Source: an uncultured Dysgonomonas sp. (GTDB lineage: Bacteria; Bacteroidota; Bacteroidia; Bacteroidales; Dysgonomonadaceae). From it: 48,164 bases of DNA. Both the position numbers and the translations under genes were made by a program. The stretch is from the NCBI GenBank assembly GCA_937995835.1, contig CALKIV010000041.1:1-48164 (forward strand), given 5' to 3'. The notes under the pieces are model-generated. The model was not told the origin of the DNA, did no database searches, and saw only the letters and a list, made by a program, of their open reading frames with translations. Positions 16,021-25,445 of the stretch are shown here, piece after piece. Each line of letters starts with the position of its first letter. Positions within the stretch are counted from its first letter, which is position 1.

Positions 16021-17316
16021 TTACAGCAATTCAATACAATCTTCTAGATGCATTCCTCTCGAGCCCTTAAGAAGCACATAACTATTCTTGATAGGATTCT
16101 CAACTAAAAAATCTTTTAGATGTAAGAAATCTTTATAACGAGAATACTTAGTCTCCACATGGCTAAAGTTTTCACCCACCAAAAGCACTTGCTCAAAGCC
16201 ATTACACACCAGCATATCTGCTATTTTTTGGTGTTCTACATCCGAGTCAGGCCCCAACTCCTTCATGTCTCCAAGAATAAGCACTTTGTTATTTACCTCC
16301 ATCGATGTAAAATTGTCCAAAGCAGCCTTCATACTTGTCGGATTAGCATTGTAAGCATCTATTATTAGCATATTACGCCCTGTCTCCTTCAATTGCGATC
16401 TATTATTGCGTGGCTCATAAGTCTCAAGAGCTCTACAGATCAATTCTGATTTCACACCAAAATATTTCCCAATAGTCACTGCAGCCAAGGCATTAGAGAG
16501 GTTGTATGTTCCAACAATATTTGTTTCCACCTCAAAACAAGTACTTGCCATGCACCATTCCATCTTCAGAAATGGTGAGCTGGCTAACACTCTTCCTGTT
16601 ACAAACAGCTCATCTTTATTATCTCCAAAGGCATAAGGAATAATGGTCATCCCTTCGGCCAGGTCCATCAAAACTTCGTTGCTGCTATCCACAAAAACTT
16701 TACCTTCTTTGGTTGTTCTGATAAAGTCATACAGCTCACTTTTTCCTTTTTTGATATTCTCATACGAACCAAAACCTTCCAAGTGGGCACGTCCAATATT
16801 GGTGATCAAGCCAAAGTTTGGCTCTGCAATTCTTGCTAAAGTTTCGATCTCTCCCAAATGACTCGCCCCCATTTCTATGATAGCGATCTCATGTTCTTTG
16901 GTTATCCTCAACAGTGTCAAGGGCACGCCAATATGATTATTGTAATTGCCTTGCGTAGCAATCACATTATATTCTTGCGAAAGAACCGATAGAATCAACT
17001 CTTTAGTTGTTGTTTTTCCATTAGAGCCTGTGACTCCCAAGATCGGAATTTTGAACTGTCTACGATGATAGTTCGCCAAATCTTGCAAAGCTTTTAAACA
17101 ATCATCAACCAAAAGAATATTGGGATGTGTTGCATACTCTTCTTCATCTACAACGGCATAACGACATCCTAAATCTAAAGCTTGCTTAGCAAATGCGTTT
17201 CCGTTAAAATTGTCTCCTTTCAACGCTATAAAAATAGAATCCGGAGGACAGTTACGTGTATCTGTAGTTACTGTTGGATACTCTTTAAATATAGCGTACA
17301 GATCAGATATTTTCAT
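16021..17316 (-). CDS. murF: UDP-N-acetylmuramoyl-tripeptide--D-alanyl-D-alanine ligase
   Basis: A 431-residue Mur ligase that adds D-Ala-D-Ala to the peptidoglycan precursor in the cytoplasm. The ATP loop GVTGSNGKTTTKE lies at about residues 99-111. The central-domain motifs IIEMGASHLGEI and NIGRAHLEGFGSYENI and the C-terminal YNANPTSM segment identify MurF rather than MurE. It is outside the dcw cluster, as is common in Bacteroides. About 260 bases without a clear promoter separate it from the esterase gene upstream. Confidence 0.95.
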   Translation of the reverse strand: MKISDLYAIFKEYPTVTTDTRNCPPDSIFIALKGDNFNGNAFAKQALDLGCRYAVVDEEEYATHPNILLVDDCLKALQDLANYHRRQFKIPILGVTGSNGKTTTKELILSVLSQEYNVIATQGNYNNHIGVPLTLLRITKEHEIAIIEMGASHLGEIETLARIAEPNFGLITNIGRAHLEGFGSYENIKKGKSELYDFIRTTKEGKVFVDSSNEVLMDLAEGMTIIPYAFGDNKDELFVTGRVLASSPFLKMEWCMASTCFEVETNIVGTYNLSNALAAVTIGKYFGVKSELICRALETYEPRNNRSQLKETGRNMLIIDAYNANPTSMKAALDNFTSMEVNNKVLILGDMKELGPDSDVEHQKIADMLVCNGFEQVLLVGENFSHVETKYSRYKDFLHLKDFLVENPIKNSYVLLKGSRGMHLEDCIELL

Positions 17317-17575
17317 TGGTTTTACTTAAATTTAAACTGTATTATTATAACATATAAATAAGAGTAAAGTTCTTCTTGCGTGTGCATTCTTTTCTTAAGA
17401 GGAACCTTGCTTATAGTCAAATATTCAGAGTTACCTTCTACATATAAAGTTAAGACATAAAAGTCAATTAACAGAATAGAGAACTATTAATATAGCATAA
17501 ATAGATATAACAAATACTACTCTGACTAGCCCTACCCCTATCCGACAGCATGTTATATCTTAAGCCTAAATTTCT

Positions 17576-18385
17576 TTATTTTTTAAAGAACTTATTGAAA
17601 AACACCAATTGATAGTCTATTGCATTTGCCCAATATTCTCCTGTATGACCACCCGGACGAGTATAATAGTCGTGTTTGATGTTTAAATAAAGCATTTCCT
17701 CGTGCAGTTTTTCATTCACATGGAAAAAGAAATCTTCATAGCCACAATCTATTATGATCTCTAAACTATTCGGTTCTATTTTATACAATTGATTAATAAT
17801 CGTATAGTTGTCCCAATTTTCTTTTTGATCTTTTTGTTTTCCAATCCATTTATTCATCTCCCAGTTGTTAGGAAAAGGGCGAATATCTACTCCCCCGCTC
17901 ATTGAGCCACATCCACCAAAGATGTCAGGATGATTGATTCCCAACCACAGACCTCCATGTCCACCCATGCTCAAACCAGTAACAGCTCTGCCTTTTGCTG
18001 ATTTTATTGTACTATAATTAGCATCAACATATTCCACTAACTCCTTGCTCACATAGGTGTCATACTTCATGTTTTCATTGACAGGGCTATCCCAATACCA
18101 GCTATTTGCACCATCAGGACATACAAATATCATCCCATATTTAGTGGCCTCCTCAGTTAATGACTTCTTCATATTAGGCCAAGTAGTATTTTTCCCTCCG
18201 TAACCATGCAATAAATAGAGCACAGGATAAGTCTTTTCTACACTATAATCAGCCGGTAATACAATATCGTTGGCAATTTCTTTTTGCATTGCTTTACTGA
18301 ATACCATTACAGTCGAAGTTTGTTGCGCCAAAGCTACACTCAACGATAAAACAAAAAGGATAAAGAATGAAAGTGTCTTTTTCAT
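17576..18385 (-). CDS. Secreted esterase of the esterase D / CE1 type
   Basis: A 269-residue alpha/beta hydrolase with a signal peptide (about residues 1-20, ending ALAQQ). The nucleophile elbow is GLSMGGHGG (Ser at about 139). Likely acid and base are the Asp in DCGYEDFFFH and the His in RPGGHTGEYW. The oxyanion region is LYLLHGYGGKNTTW. Relatives include feruloyl and acetyl-xylan esterases and mycolyltransferase-like proteins, so the substrate cannot be named. The gene lies 19 bases after the flippase-like gene, suggesting co-transcription. Confidence 0.85.
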   Translation of the reverse strand: MKKTLSFFILFVLSLSVALAQQTSTVMVFSKAMQKEIANDIVLPADYSVEKTYPVLYLLHGYGGKNTTWPNMKKSLTEEATKYGMIFVCPDGANSWYWDSPVNENMKYDTYVSKELVEYVDANYSTIKSAKGRAVTGLSMGGHGGLWLGINHPDIFGGCGSMSGGVDIRPFPNNWEMNKWIGKQKDQKENWDNYTIINQLYKIEPNSLEIIIDCGYEDFFFHVNEKLHEEMLYLNIKHDYYTRPGGHTGEYWANAIDYQLVFFNKFFKK

Positions 18386-18404
18386 TTTGATAAAAATTTA
18401 AGGC

Positions 18405-19436
18405 TTACTCTTTTTTATTCCCAAATCGACTTTGCACCCATCTAGGAATAATCAAAGCGCCAATGAATAAATAATTATAATAGGTTAATAATCTCCACAA
18501 GAATATGATAACTGGCACCAAACTCATAACAGGTATGAAGTCTGCCAGATAATGTTTGAAAATGAATTCACTGACTCCGGTGCCTCCAGGCGTAGGACTA
18601 ATAATCATAAAAATCCACATAACGAACTGACGAGCAAAAATGATAAGATTGTCATGAACTGCAAAAAATGCCATGAAAAGGGCATTTACCACCAAGTATC
18701 TAGAGCACCACGAAAGAATAGTAGAAAAAATAAGAGGAGCCCAAAAGCGAAATCTTTTTCCTCGTATTTCTCTCGAACTAACGACCAAATCATCACCGGC
18801 CTTCACTGCCTGATAGTGCCACCTATTTAAAAATGGAAGTCGGAAAATCTTTATCATCAACCATCTAATGCTCTGAGGCTTGAAAAACAGACCAACGATA
18901 AGCAATACACATAGTAGTATTTTAATGCCATAGGCTACAAAAAACACAATCAAAGTGCCAGCCGTTAGGGTACTCCCTGCATAAAACAGTGCATCAAAAG
19001 GAATCAAGAGCAGCAATAACGGAAAAGTGATAACGAAAAACATCTCATCGAGCAACATGGTCACAAAGACCATCGAGGTACTTTTCCCCACTGGAATTTT
19101 TTCTTTTGACAAAAAAACAACAGCCATACTAGATCCACCTACAACAGAAGGCGTTACCGCTGTTCCAAATTCGGCCAAAAGCGTTACTTTTAGACATTGT
19201 TTCCAACTCAACACTTTTTCAGTCAGATAACGATAACGGATCACAAAGCCGGCATCTCTCCCTATCATGAAGCACAAGGCAATAAAAATCCAAAACACAG
19301 TTTTCCCAGTCAAAGGAATAGTTTTAAGATCTTCCAAATTAAATTCATCTAAGAACATATATATGATCACCCCCATACCTATAAAAGTGGGGATAAGAAT
19401 TTTCCATATACTAATCTTAGTAGAGCTGTTGTTCAT
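18405..19436 (-). CDS. Flippase-like / lysylphosphatidylglycerol synthase transmembrane family protein
   Basis: A 343-residue integral membrane protein with about eight hydrophobic segments. Characteristic family motifs are the early RYRYLTEKVLSWKQC region, AVTPSVVGGSSMAVVFLSKE, and the late ISPTPGGTGVSEFIFKHY, which match the membrane domain of MprF/AglD-like (UPF0104) proteins. That domain translocates lipids in MprF, but this protein lacks the synthase part, so the substrate is unknown. It is divergent from pbpC and upstream of the esterase. Confidence 0.85.
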   Translation of the reverse strand: MNNSSTKISIWKILIPTFIGMGVIIYMFLDEFNLEDLKTIPLTGKTVFWIFIALCFMIGRDAGFVIRYRYLTEKVLSWKQCLKVTLLAEFGTAVTPSVVGGSSMAVVFLSKEKIPVGKSTSMVFVTMLLDEMFFVITFPLLLLLIPFDALFYAGSTLTAGTLIVFFVAYGIKILLCVLLIVGLFFKPQSIRWLMIKIFRLPFLNRWHYQAVKAGDDLVVSSREIRGKRFRFWAPLIFSTILSWCSRYLVVNALFMAFFAVHDNLIIFARQFVMWIFMIISPTPGGTGVSEFIFKHYLADFIPVMSLVPVIIFLWRLLTYYNYLFIGALIIPRWVQSRFGNKKE

Positions 19437-19462
19437 GCGTTATGGCTTATGATATATTGCAA

Positions 19463-19470
19463 CAAAAGTA
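19463..19470 (-). promoter_or_regulatory. Probable -7 element for the flippase-esterase unit
   Basis: TACTTTTG on the minus strand matches TAnnTTTG, 26 bases before the start codon. No good -33 box is seen. Confidence 0.4.
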
Positions 19471-19553
19471 CGAAAACATTTTACCTATTCCTTTTTTTTG
19501 TACTTTTAAACGATTCTAAGAAATTGTTTTTTTAGACATAAAGTATAAGCATC

Positions 19554-21929
19554 GTGAACTTACATCCGAAACTGACGCAAATCTTCGAAAAATATAAAAA
19601 CAGCAAAAAGAAATACAAAATAGGTTTACCTATTGTCTTCATTTTGCTCATTGTCTACATTTTTTGCTTGCCTTCTCCCCTTTTTGATGTTCCTTACAGC
19701 ACTGTGGTAACCGACAGAAATGGCGACTTGCTAGGGGCTCGCATTGCCAACGATCAGCAGTGGCGTTTCCCTACCATAGATTCTGTTCCTGAAAAATACG
19801 AAACCTGTTTATTGGCTTTCGAGGATAAATACTTCAACTACCATTGGGGAGTGAATCCTTTCTCTGTATTACGAGCATTTACACAAAACATCTCTTCGAT
19901 GAGGATTGTAAGTGGAGCAAGCACCATTACGATGCAAACAATCAGGATGTCGAGAAAAGAGCATAGAACATATTTCGAAAAAATCATAGAAATCATACTT
20001 GCCACTCGCTTAGAGTTTTCATATTCTAAAAAAGAGATCCTGCGACTATATGCTTCTCACGCACCTATGGGAGGAAATGTAGTAGGCATAGAGGCTGCCT
20101 CTTGGCGTTATTTTGGACATGGGACAAACAATTTATCGTGGGCTGAAGCCGCTACTTTAGCCATCTTGCCCAATTCTCCATCCATGATGCACTTTGGAAG
20201 AAATAGAAACAAATTAAAAAATAAACGGGATGCCCTTTTAGAACTACTATATAAGGATGGTAAGCTAAAAAAAATGGACTACGACCTTGCTCTGCTAGAA
20301 CCACTACCTCCGCATCCATTGGCACTGCCACAAATCGCACCACACCTTGTGACTAAGATTCACATCGAAAACAACGGAAAATATATTCACTCAACTTTAA
20401 ATAAGTACCAGCAACAACAGACCGAACAAGTCTTGCAACGTTGGAATGCCGAATTTGCACAAAATGGAGTGAATAACATTGCGGCTCTAGTCATTGATAT
20501 CCAGACAAATGAGATTGTCTCTTATTGTGGAAATGTAAATTTTGAGCAATCACAATCGGGCAATCAAGTAGACATTCTCCAAGCACCAAGAAGTACAGGT
20601 AGCGTCCTAAAACCTTTCTTATATTGCGCTATGCTTCAAGAGGGACTATTGCTGCCTGATGAACTTTTGCCCGATGTGCCAATCAACATCAATGGATTTG
20701 CTCCAAGAAACTTCAGCCTTAAATATGATGGAGCAGCTCCTGCATCCTCAGCATTGGCGCGCTCACTCAATATTCCATCTGTCCTTTCTCTCAAGAAATA
20801 TACAGTTCCTAAATTTTATAATTTACTAAAGAAAGGCGGATTACGACATCTGACCAAATCTGCCGACCACTATGGACTATCCTTAATTCTTGGAGGAAGT
20901 GAAGCTAGTCTATGGGATGTTTGCTTCCTCTATTCACAAATGGCACAATCTGTGGCTAGATACAACACCTTCGATCAGTTCGCCCCCATAGAAGAGCCTC
21001 AATACATTGTTAGTGAAGAGCAAAATGTAAGGAGAGGAAGGCAGATCAAACAAATTTTCGAGCCGGGTTCAGCATGGCTAACCCTCGAAGCACTAACCAA
21101 TGTCAATCGGCCGGAAGAGCTAGATTGGCGAAATATTCCATCCATACAGAAAGTAGCGTGGAAAACAGGCACCAGCTTTGGCTTTAGAGACGCCATCTCT
21201 GTAGGCATTTCGTCAAGATACATTGTAGGTGTTTGGGTAGGTAATTCAGATGGCGAAGGACGCCCAGGACTTGTAGGAGCTCGAACTGCAGGAATGGTGA
21301 TGTTCGATATCTTCAACACTTTACCCAAAGGCAAATGGTTTGAGAAGCCAGAACATGACCTCTATCAAACAGAGATTTGTGCCGAAAGTGGTCTCCTTAG
21401 AAGTGTCAACTGCCCTGAAGAAGCCATACAAAAGCGCTTAGTCAGCAACAAGGGAAGAGATGCAGATTTATGTACCTTTCACAAGATTGTGCACCTCTCT
21501 GAGGACATGAAGTATCAAGTATACGAAGACTGTGCAGGTGGACGAGGGATGATTACCAAGTCGTGGTTTGTACTTCCTCCTGTCTGGGAATGGTATTACA
21601 AGGACAAGAATACATCATACAAGTCACTTCCCCCCTATTCGCCTGAATGCAGACAAGAAGGTCAAACCAAGTTGATGGAATTCATCTATCCATTTTCGAA
21701 CTCAAGCATCTCCATTCCTAAACAGCTTGACGGCTCAGATGCAGAAGTTGTATTCGAACTGGCACACCGGAAACCATCAAATACTGTATTTTGGCATTTA
21801 GATGATCAATATATAGGGGAAACAAAAAACATCCACAAGAAAAGCTATACTCCTACACAAGGTAGACATCGCCTAATTGTAGTAGACGAAACTGGAGAAT
21901 CGTTAGCCATCACCTTCAATGTCTATTAA
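19554..21929 (+). CDS. pbpC: Penicillin-binding protein 1C
   Basis: A 791-residue class A penicillin-binding protein. A single membrane anchor (about 23-40) precedes a GT51 glycosyltransferase domain with catalytic Glu at about residue 90 (LLAFEDKYFNYHWG). The transpeptidase domain follows, with its SxxK motif in STGSVLKPF, SLN in ARSLNIPSV and KTGTS in WKTGTSFGF. The C-terminal BiPBP domain that marks PBP1C is present (FIYPFSNSSISIPKQLDGSD). The frame opens with GTG at 19554 and no ATG fits near the expected start. PBP1C is often encoded beside an alpha-2-macroglobulin gene; none is next to it here. Confidence 0.93.
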   Translation: MNLHPKLTQIFEKYKNSKKKYKIGLPIVFILLIVYIFCLPSPLFDVPYSTVVTDRNGDLLGARIANDQQWRFPTIDSVPEKYETCLLAFEDKYFNYHWGVNPFSVLRAFTQNISSMRIVSGASTITMQTIRMSRKEHRTYFEKIIEIILATRLEFSYSKKEILRLYASHAPMGGNVVGIEAASWRYFGHGTNNLSWAEAATLAILPNSPSMMHFGRNRNKLKNKRDALLELLYKDGKLKKMDYDLALLEPLPPHPLALPQIAPHLVTKIHIENNGKYIHSTLNKYQQQQTEQVLQRWNAEFAQNGVNNIAALVIDIQTNEIVSYCGNVNFEQSQSGNQVDILQAPRSTGSVLKPFLYCAMLQEGLLLPDELLPDVPININGFAPRNFSLKYDGAAPASSALARSLNIPSVLSLKKYTVPKFYNLLKKGGLRHLTKSADHYGLSLILGGSEASLWDVCFLYSQMAQSVARYNTFDQFAPIEEPQYIVSEEQNVRRGRQIKQIFEPGSAWLTLEALTNVNRPEELDWRNIPSIQKVAWKTGTSFGFRDAISVGISSRYIVGVWVGNSDGEGRPGLVGARTAGMVMFDIFNTLPKGKWFEKPEHDLYQTEICAESGLLRSVNCPEEAIQKRLVSNKGRDADLCTFHKIVHLSEDMKYQVYEDCAGGRGMITKSWFVLPPVWEWYYKDKNTSYKSLPPYSPECRQEGQTKLMEFIYPFSNSSISIPKQLDGSDAEVVFELAHRKPSNTVFWHLDDQYIGETKNIHKKSYTPTQGRHRLIVVDETGESLAITFNVY

Positions 21930-21993
21930 AAAAGGCTTAAAACTCGAAAATCTGACCGAAAGATAAAATAATTTCAAATTATTCCATTTTCGC

Positions 21994-22025
21994 ATGCAAC
22001 GATTTCATTTTTCGTGCATCTTCTT
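21994..22025 (+). terminator. Weak hairpin after pbpC
   Basis: ATGCAACGA (21994-22002) pairs with TCGTGCAT (22012-22019) apart from one bulged A, followed by CTTCTT. It may end pbpC transcription. It shares the TTTCGTGCA sequence with the hairpin after the AsmA-like gene. Confidence 0.4.
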
Positions 22026-22150
22026 AATATAAAGAGCAAAGTACTATTCTCTTTATATCGTTATCGTCTAAAGGACTTTCCAACTTAACACAAACTCTTC
22101 TAGGATTACAAATCACACAAAAAGAAGACTTTCTAACATGACACAAATAA

Positions 22151-22178
22151 AAAAGGTATCCTCTCTGGGATACCTTTT
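22151..22178 (-). terminator. Terminator of the ribosomal-protein cluster
   Basis: AAAAGGTATCC and GGATACCTTTT form an 11-bp stem around six bases, 22 bases after the rplQ stop. The A-rich flank on the plus strand gives the T run on the minus strand. Confidence 0.85.
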
Positions 22179-22200
22179 ATTTAATTATGTAGAATAAAGA

Positions 22201-22767
22201 TTACTCTTCTTCTTTCTTAGGAGCTTCTTCTTTTGCAGGCTCCTCTTTCACTTCAGCAGCTTTTGCCTTAGGCGCTGCTTTAGTTTTCTTTTCTTCGGTC
22301 TTCGCTTCTGCAGCAGCTTCTACAGCTTTAGCACCAGTTCCTCTTCTTGAACGACGAGTTTTCTTAGCTTCAGCTTTAGCTGTTTTCAGCATGTCTTCAT
22401 TATAGTCTACTAACTCTATAAAACACATTGCAGCATTATCACCAAGTCTGAATCCAGTCTTAATTATTCGAGTATATCCTCCAGGACGGTCACCCACCTT
22501 TTGAGATACATTTTGGAATAATTCAGTCACAGTAGCCTTATCTTGCAACTGTTGGAATACTAGACGTCTTGAATGAGTGGTATCCTCCTTCGATTTTGTG
22601 ATAATAGGCTCTACAAATTTCTTTAAAGCTTTTGCTTTTGCAACTGTTGTGAAAATACGTTTTTTTGTGTTACTGCTCTTAAGCAAAGACACAGACATAT
22701 TTGACAACATTGCATTTCTATGAGCGCTTGTACGACCTAGATGGTTATTTTTTTTATTATGTCTCAT
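22201..22767 (-). CDS. rplQ: 50S ribosomal protein L17
   Basis: Residues 1-118 form the conserved L17 core (MRHNKKNNHLGRTSAHRNAML). The last 70 residues are a low-complexity Ala/Lys/Glu tail, making the protein 188 residues against about 120-130 in most bacteria. Long charged tails on L17 are usual in Bacteroidetes. It is the last gene of the cluster, eight bases after rpoA. Confidence 0.97.
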   Translation of the reverse strand: MRHNKKNNHLGRTSAHRNAMLSNMSVSLLKSSNTKKRIFTTVAKAKALKKFVEPIITKSKEDTTHSRRLVFQQLQDKATVTELFQNVSQKVGDRPGGYTRIIKTGFRLGDNAAMCFIELVDYNEDMLKTAKAEAKKTRRSRRGTGAKAVEAAAEAKTEEKKTKAAPKAKAAEVKEEPAKEEAPKKEEE

Positions 22768-22775
22768 TTCGCTTT

Positions 22776-23771
22776 TTACTCTTTATCTAATTTATACTTA
22801 GAAATGTCCATCCCAAAGTTAAGGTTTAGACTACTTAATAGTTCTTCTAGCTCAGTCAAAGACTTCTTACCAAAGTTTCTGAATTTCAACAGATCATTTC
22901 TGTTATATTGAACTAGCTCTCCTAAGGTGTTAACTTCAGCAGACTTCAAACAGTTAAGAGCACGAACCGAAAGATTCAGGTCTCCCAACTTAGTTTTAAG
23001 CAACTGACGCATATGTAGAACTTCTTCATCGAATTCTGCATTTGGATCAGATTCACCATCATCCAAGAATATTTTCTCATCAGAGAATAACATAAAGTGA
23101 TGGATAAGAATTTTAGCTGCTTCTTTTAGAGCATCTTTAGGATGGATAGAACCATCAGTTTGAATTTCTATAATCAGCTTCTCGTAGTCCGTTTTTTGCT
23201 CCACACGATAGTTTTCTATCGCAAATTTCACATTACGGATAGGTGTATAAATAGAATCAATAGCTATAACATTAACATCATCGGATGCATCATCACGATT
23301 CTCCTCAGAAGGTACATATCCACGACCTTTGTTAATATCCAATTCTATTTGGAAACTAGCATTCTTGTCAAGATGACAGATCTCGAAATCTGGATTCAAA
23401 ACCTCAAATCCTGACAATTGTTTTCCTATATCTCCAGCCTTGAATACTTCGGTTCCTGAAATAGTAATGCTTACTTTTTCATTCTCGATCTCCTCAACGA
23501 TTTGCTTAAATCTTACCTGTTTAAGGTTTAAGATTATATTTGTTACATCTTCTACGACTCCCGGAACTGTAGCGAACTCATGCTCCACTCCGTCAATCTT
23601 AATAGATGTAATAGCAAAACCTTCAAGGGATGAAAGCAGAATACGGCGTAAAGCATTACCTACTGTAATACCATATCCAGGTTCTAAGGGACGAAATTCA
23701 AACTTTCCGTATGAATCATCCGCTTCTAACATCAATACTTTATCCGGTTTTTGAAATGCTAATATAGCCAT
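22776..23771 (-). CDS. rpoA: RNA polymerase alpha subunit
   Basis: A 331-residue protein with the assembly domain (RILLSSLEGFAITSIKIDGV and GRGYVPSEEN) and an intact C-terminal DNA-contact domain (LSVRALNCLKSAEV, then LLKFRNFGKKSLTELEELL). It lies between rpsD and rplQ, as in the standard alpha operon. Confidence 0.98.
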   Translation of the reverse strand: MAILAFQKPDKVLMLEADDSYGKFEFRPLEPGYGITVGNALRRILLSSLEGFAITSIKIDGVEHEFATVPGVVEDVTNIILNLKQVRFKQIVEEIENEKVSITISGTEVFKAGDIGKQLSGFEVLNPDFEICHLDKNASFQIELDINKGRGYVPSEENRDDASDDVNVIAIDSIYTPIRNVKFAIENYRVEQKTDYEKLIIEIQTDGSIHPKDALKEAAKILIHHFMLFSDEKIFLDDGESDPNAEFDEEVLHMRQLLKTKLGDLNLSVRALNCLKSAEVNTLGELVQYNRNDLLKFRNFGKKSLTELEELLSSLNLNFGMDISKYKLDKE

Positions 23772-23779
23772 GAATTTAA

Positions 23780-24388
23780 TTAATTTTTAGAATACAACTC
23801 TACGATCAACTGTTCTTTGATATTTTCTGGAATATCTTCTCTTTCTGGAATGTGAAGGAACTTACCTGTTACAGTAGCTACATCCCATTCTAGCCAAGGG
23901 TATTTGCTGTGATTAAAGCCTGCAAGAGCTTCAGCAACTACCTCTAAAGATTTAGATTTTTCACGTACTCCTACCAATTGACCAGGTTTTAGAGTGTATG
24001 AAGGAATGTTCACAACTTTACCATCTACAACAATGTGACGATGGCTCACCAACTGACGAGCAGCAGCTCTAGTTGGAGCAATTCCTAAGCGATAAACAAC
24101 ATTGTCCAATCTTGATTCCAACAACTGTAACAACACTTCCCCTGTAATACCACGTGAGCTTAGTGCTTTGTCAAACATGTTGCGGAATTGTTTTTCTAGT
24201 ACACCATAAGTGTATTTAGCTTTTTGTTTTTCACGCAATTGGATTCCATACTCTGAAGATTTTTTTCTTCTTCCTGTTCCGTGTTGCCCTGGAGGATAGT
24301 TCTTTTTAGCTAGAACTTTATCCGGTCCGAAGATAGGCTCACCGAATTTTCGAGCAATTCTTGATTTTGGTCCGATATATCTTGCCAT
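23780..24388 (-). CDS. rpsD: 30S ribosomal protein S4
   Basis: A 202-residue primary 16S rRNA binder with a central S4 RNA-binding domain (LESRLDNVVYRLG to VNIPSYTLKPGQ). There are no zinc-binding cysteines near the N-terminus, so it is the zinc-free form. A 111-base gap, one of the largest in the cluster, precedes it; S4 is a known translational repressor of its own operon in other bacteria. Confidence 0.98.
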   Translation of the reverse strand: MARYIGPKSRIARKFGEPIFGPDKVLAKKNYPPGQHGTGRRKKSSEYGIQLREKQKAKYTYGVLEKQFRNMFDKALSSRGITGEVLLQLLESRLDNVVYRLGIAPTRAAARQLVSHRHIVVDGKVVNIPSYTLKPGQLVGVREKSKSLEVVAEALAGFNHSKYPWLEWDVATVTGKFLHIPEREDIPENIKEQLIVELYSKN

Positions 24389-24499
24389 TGTTTTCTTTTA
24401 ATAATTAACGAAAGCTAAAATTGTGCAGCCGCGATTACAGAGAGATTAATTTTGCAATCATTTTTCACAATTCAAGTTTTCTCTTATGAAAAATATTAA
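24389..24499 (-). promoter_or_regulatory. Candidate S4 leader between rpsK and rpsD
   Basis: In a cluster where most gaps are under 50 bases this 111-base gap stands out. AATTGTG (24472-24466 on the minus strand) can pair with CACAATT (24425-24419), closing a 40-base region. No promoter box was found. A regulatory leader is inferred from position and this pairing only. Confidence 0.35.
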
Positions 24500-24889
24500 T
24501 TAAACGCGTCTTTGTTTTGGAGGTCTACATCCATTATGTGGAAGTGGAGTAACATCAACGATTTCTGTCACTTCTATTCCTGCACCATGAATGGTACGAA
24601 TAGCAGACTCACGTCCGTTACCTGGTCCTTTAACAAAAACTCTAACTTTTCTTAATCCTGCATCAAATGCAACTTTTGCACAATCTTGTGCTGCAAGCTG
24701 TGCTGCATATGGAGTGTTCTTTTTAGAACTTCTGAATCCCATTTTACCAGCAGATGACCAGCTTATTACCTGACCTTCATTATTTGTAATCGAAATGATG
24801 ATATTATTAAAAGAAGAGTGAATATGTGCTTGTCCCACTGCTTCAACTTTAACAACTCTCTTTTTCGCTGCGACTGTTTTCTTTGCCAT
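24500..24889 (-). CDS. rpsK: 30S ribosomal protein S11
   Basis: A 129-residue protein of the 30S platform. It carries the conserved FNNIIISITNNEGQ strand and the C-terminal VTPLPHNGCRPPKQRRV signature. It lies ten bases after rpsM. Confidence 0.98.
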   Translation of the reverse strand: MAKKTVAAKKRVVKVEAVGQAHIHSSFNNIIISITNNEGQVISWSSAGKMGFRSSKKNTPYAAQLAAQDCAKVAFDAGLRKVRVFVKGPGNGRESAIRTIHGAGIEVTEIVDVTPLPHNGCRPPKQRRV

Positions 24890-24899
24890 ATCAGTTTAA

Positions 24900-25280
24900 T
24901 TATTTTGTTACTTTTTTCTTGTTAGCAACAGTTTTCTTTCTTCCCTTACGAGTACGTGCGTTATTCTTGGTAGCTTGCCCTCTTAGAGGAAGACCAATAC
25001 GGTGACGGATTCCTCGGTAACAACCTATATCCATTAGACGTTTGATGTTCAGCTGAACCTCAGATCTCAAATCTCCTTCTACTTTAAATTGAGATGAAAT
25101 GATTTCACGGATCTTTGCTGCTTCCTCATCTGTCCAATCTTTCACTTTAGTGTCGATGTTAACTTCTGCTTCATTTAATATTTTATTAGCAGAACTTCGT
25201 CCAATACCATAAATATACGTCAAGGCTATTTCTCCTCTTTTATTTTGTGGTAAATCGACTCCAACTATTCTTATTGCCAT
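24900..25280 (-). CDS. rpsM: 30S ribosomal protein S13
   Basis: A 126-residue head protein contacting L5 in the 50S subunit. It starts MAIRIVGVDLPQNKRGEIAL and ends in the basic tail with RTRKGRKKTVANKKKVTK that reaches the P-site tRNA. Normal length. Confidence 0.98.
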   Translation of the reverse strand: MAIRIVGVDLPQNKRGEIALTYIYGIGRSSANKILNEAEVNIDTKVKDWTDEEAAKIREIISSQFKVEGDLRSEVQLNIKRLMDIGCYRGIRHRIGLPLRGQATKNNARTRKGRKKTVANKKKVTK

Positions 25281-25316
25281 AATTTTTTGTTGATTTAATT
25301 TACAAATCTATTAATA

Positions 25317-25433
25317 TTATCCTTGACGTTGTTTAAATCTAGGATTCTTCTTGTTTATTATATATAAGCGTCCTTTTCTTCTAACAATTTTGCAATCAGC
25401 GCTACGCTTTTTAATTGATGCTCTAACTTTCAT
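25317..25433 (-). CDS. rpmJ: 50S ribosomal protein L36, zinc-free form
   Basis: A 38-residue protein, MKVRASIKKRSADCKIVRRK at the N-terminus and NPRFKQRQG at the C-terminus. Of the four zinc ligands of the canonical form, only the Cys at position 14 is left; those at 11, 27 and 33 are Ser, Asn and Phe. This is therefore the C-minus type, which folds without zinc. It lies between infA and rpsM as usual. Confidence 0.95.
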   Translation of the reverse strand: MKVRASIKKRSADCKIVRRKGRLYIINKKNPRFKQRQG

Positions 25434-25445
25434 ATCTGTATTATG

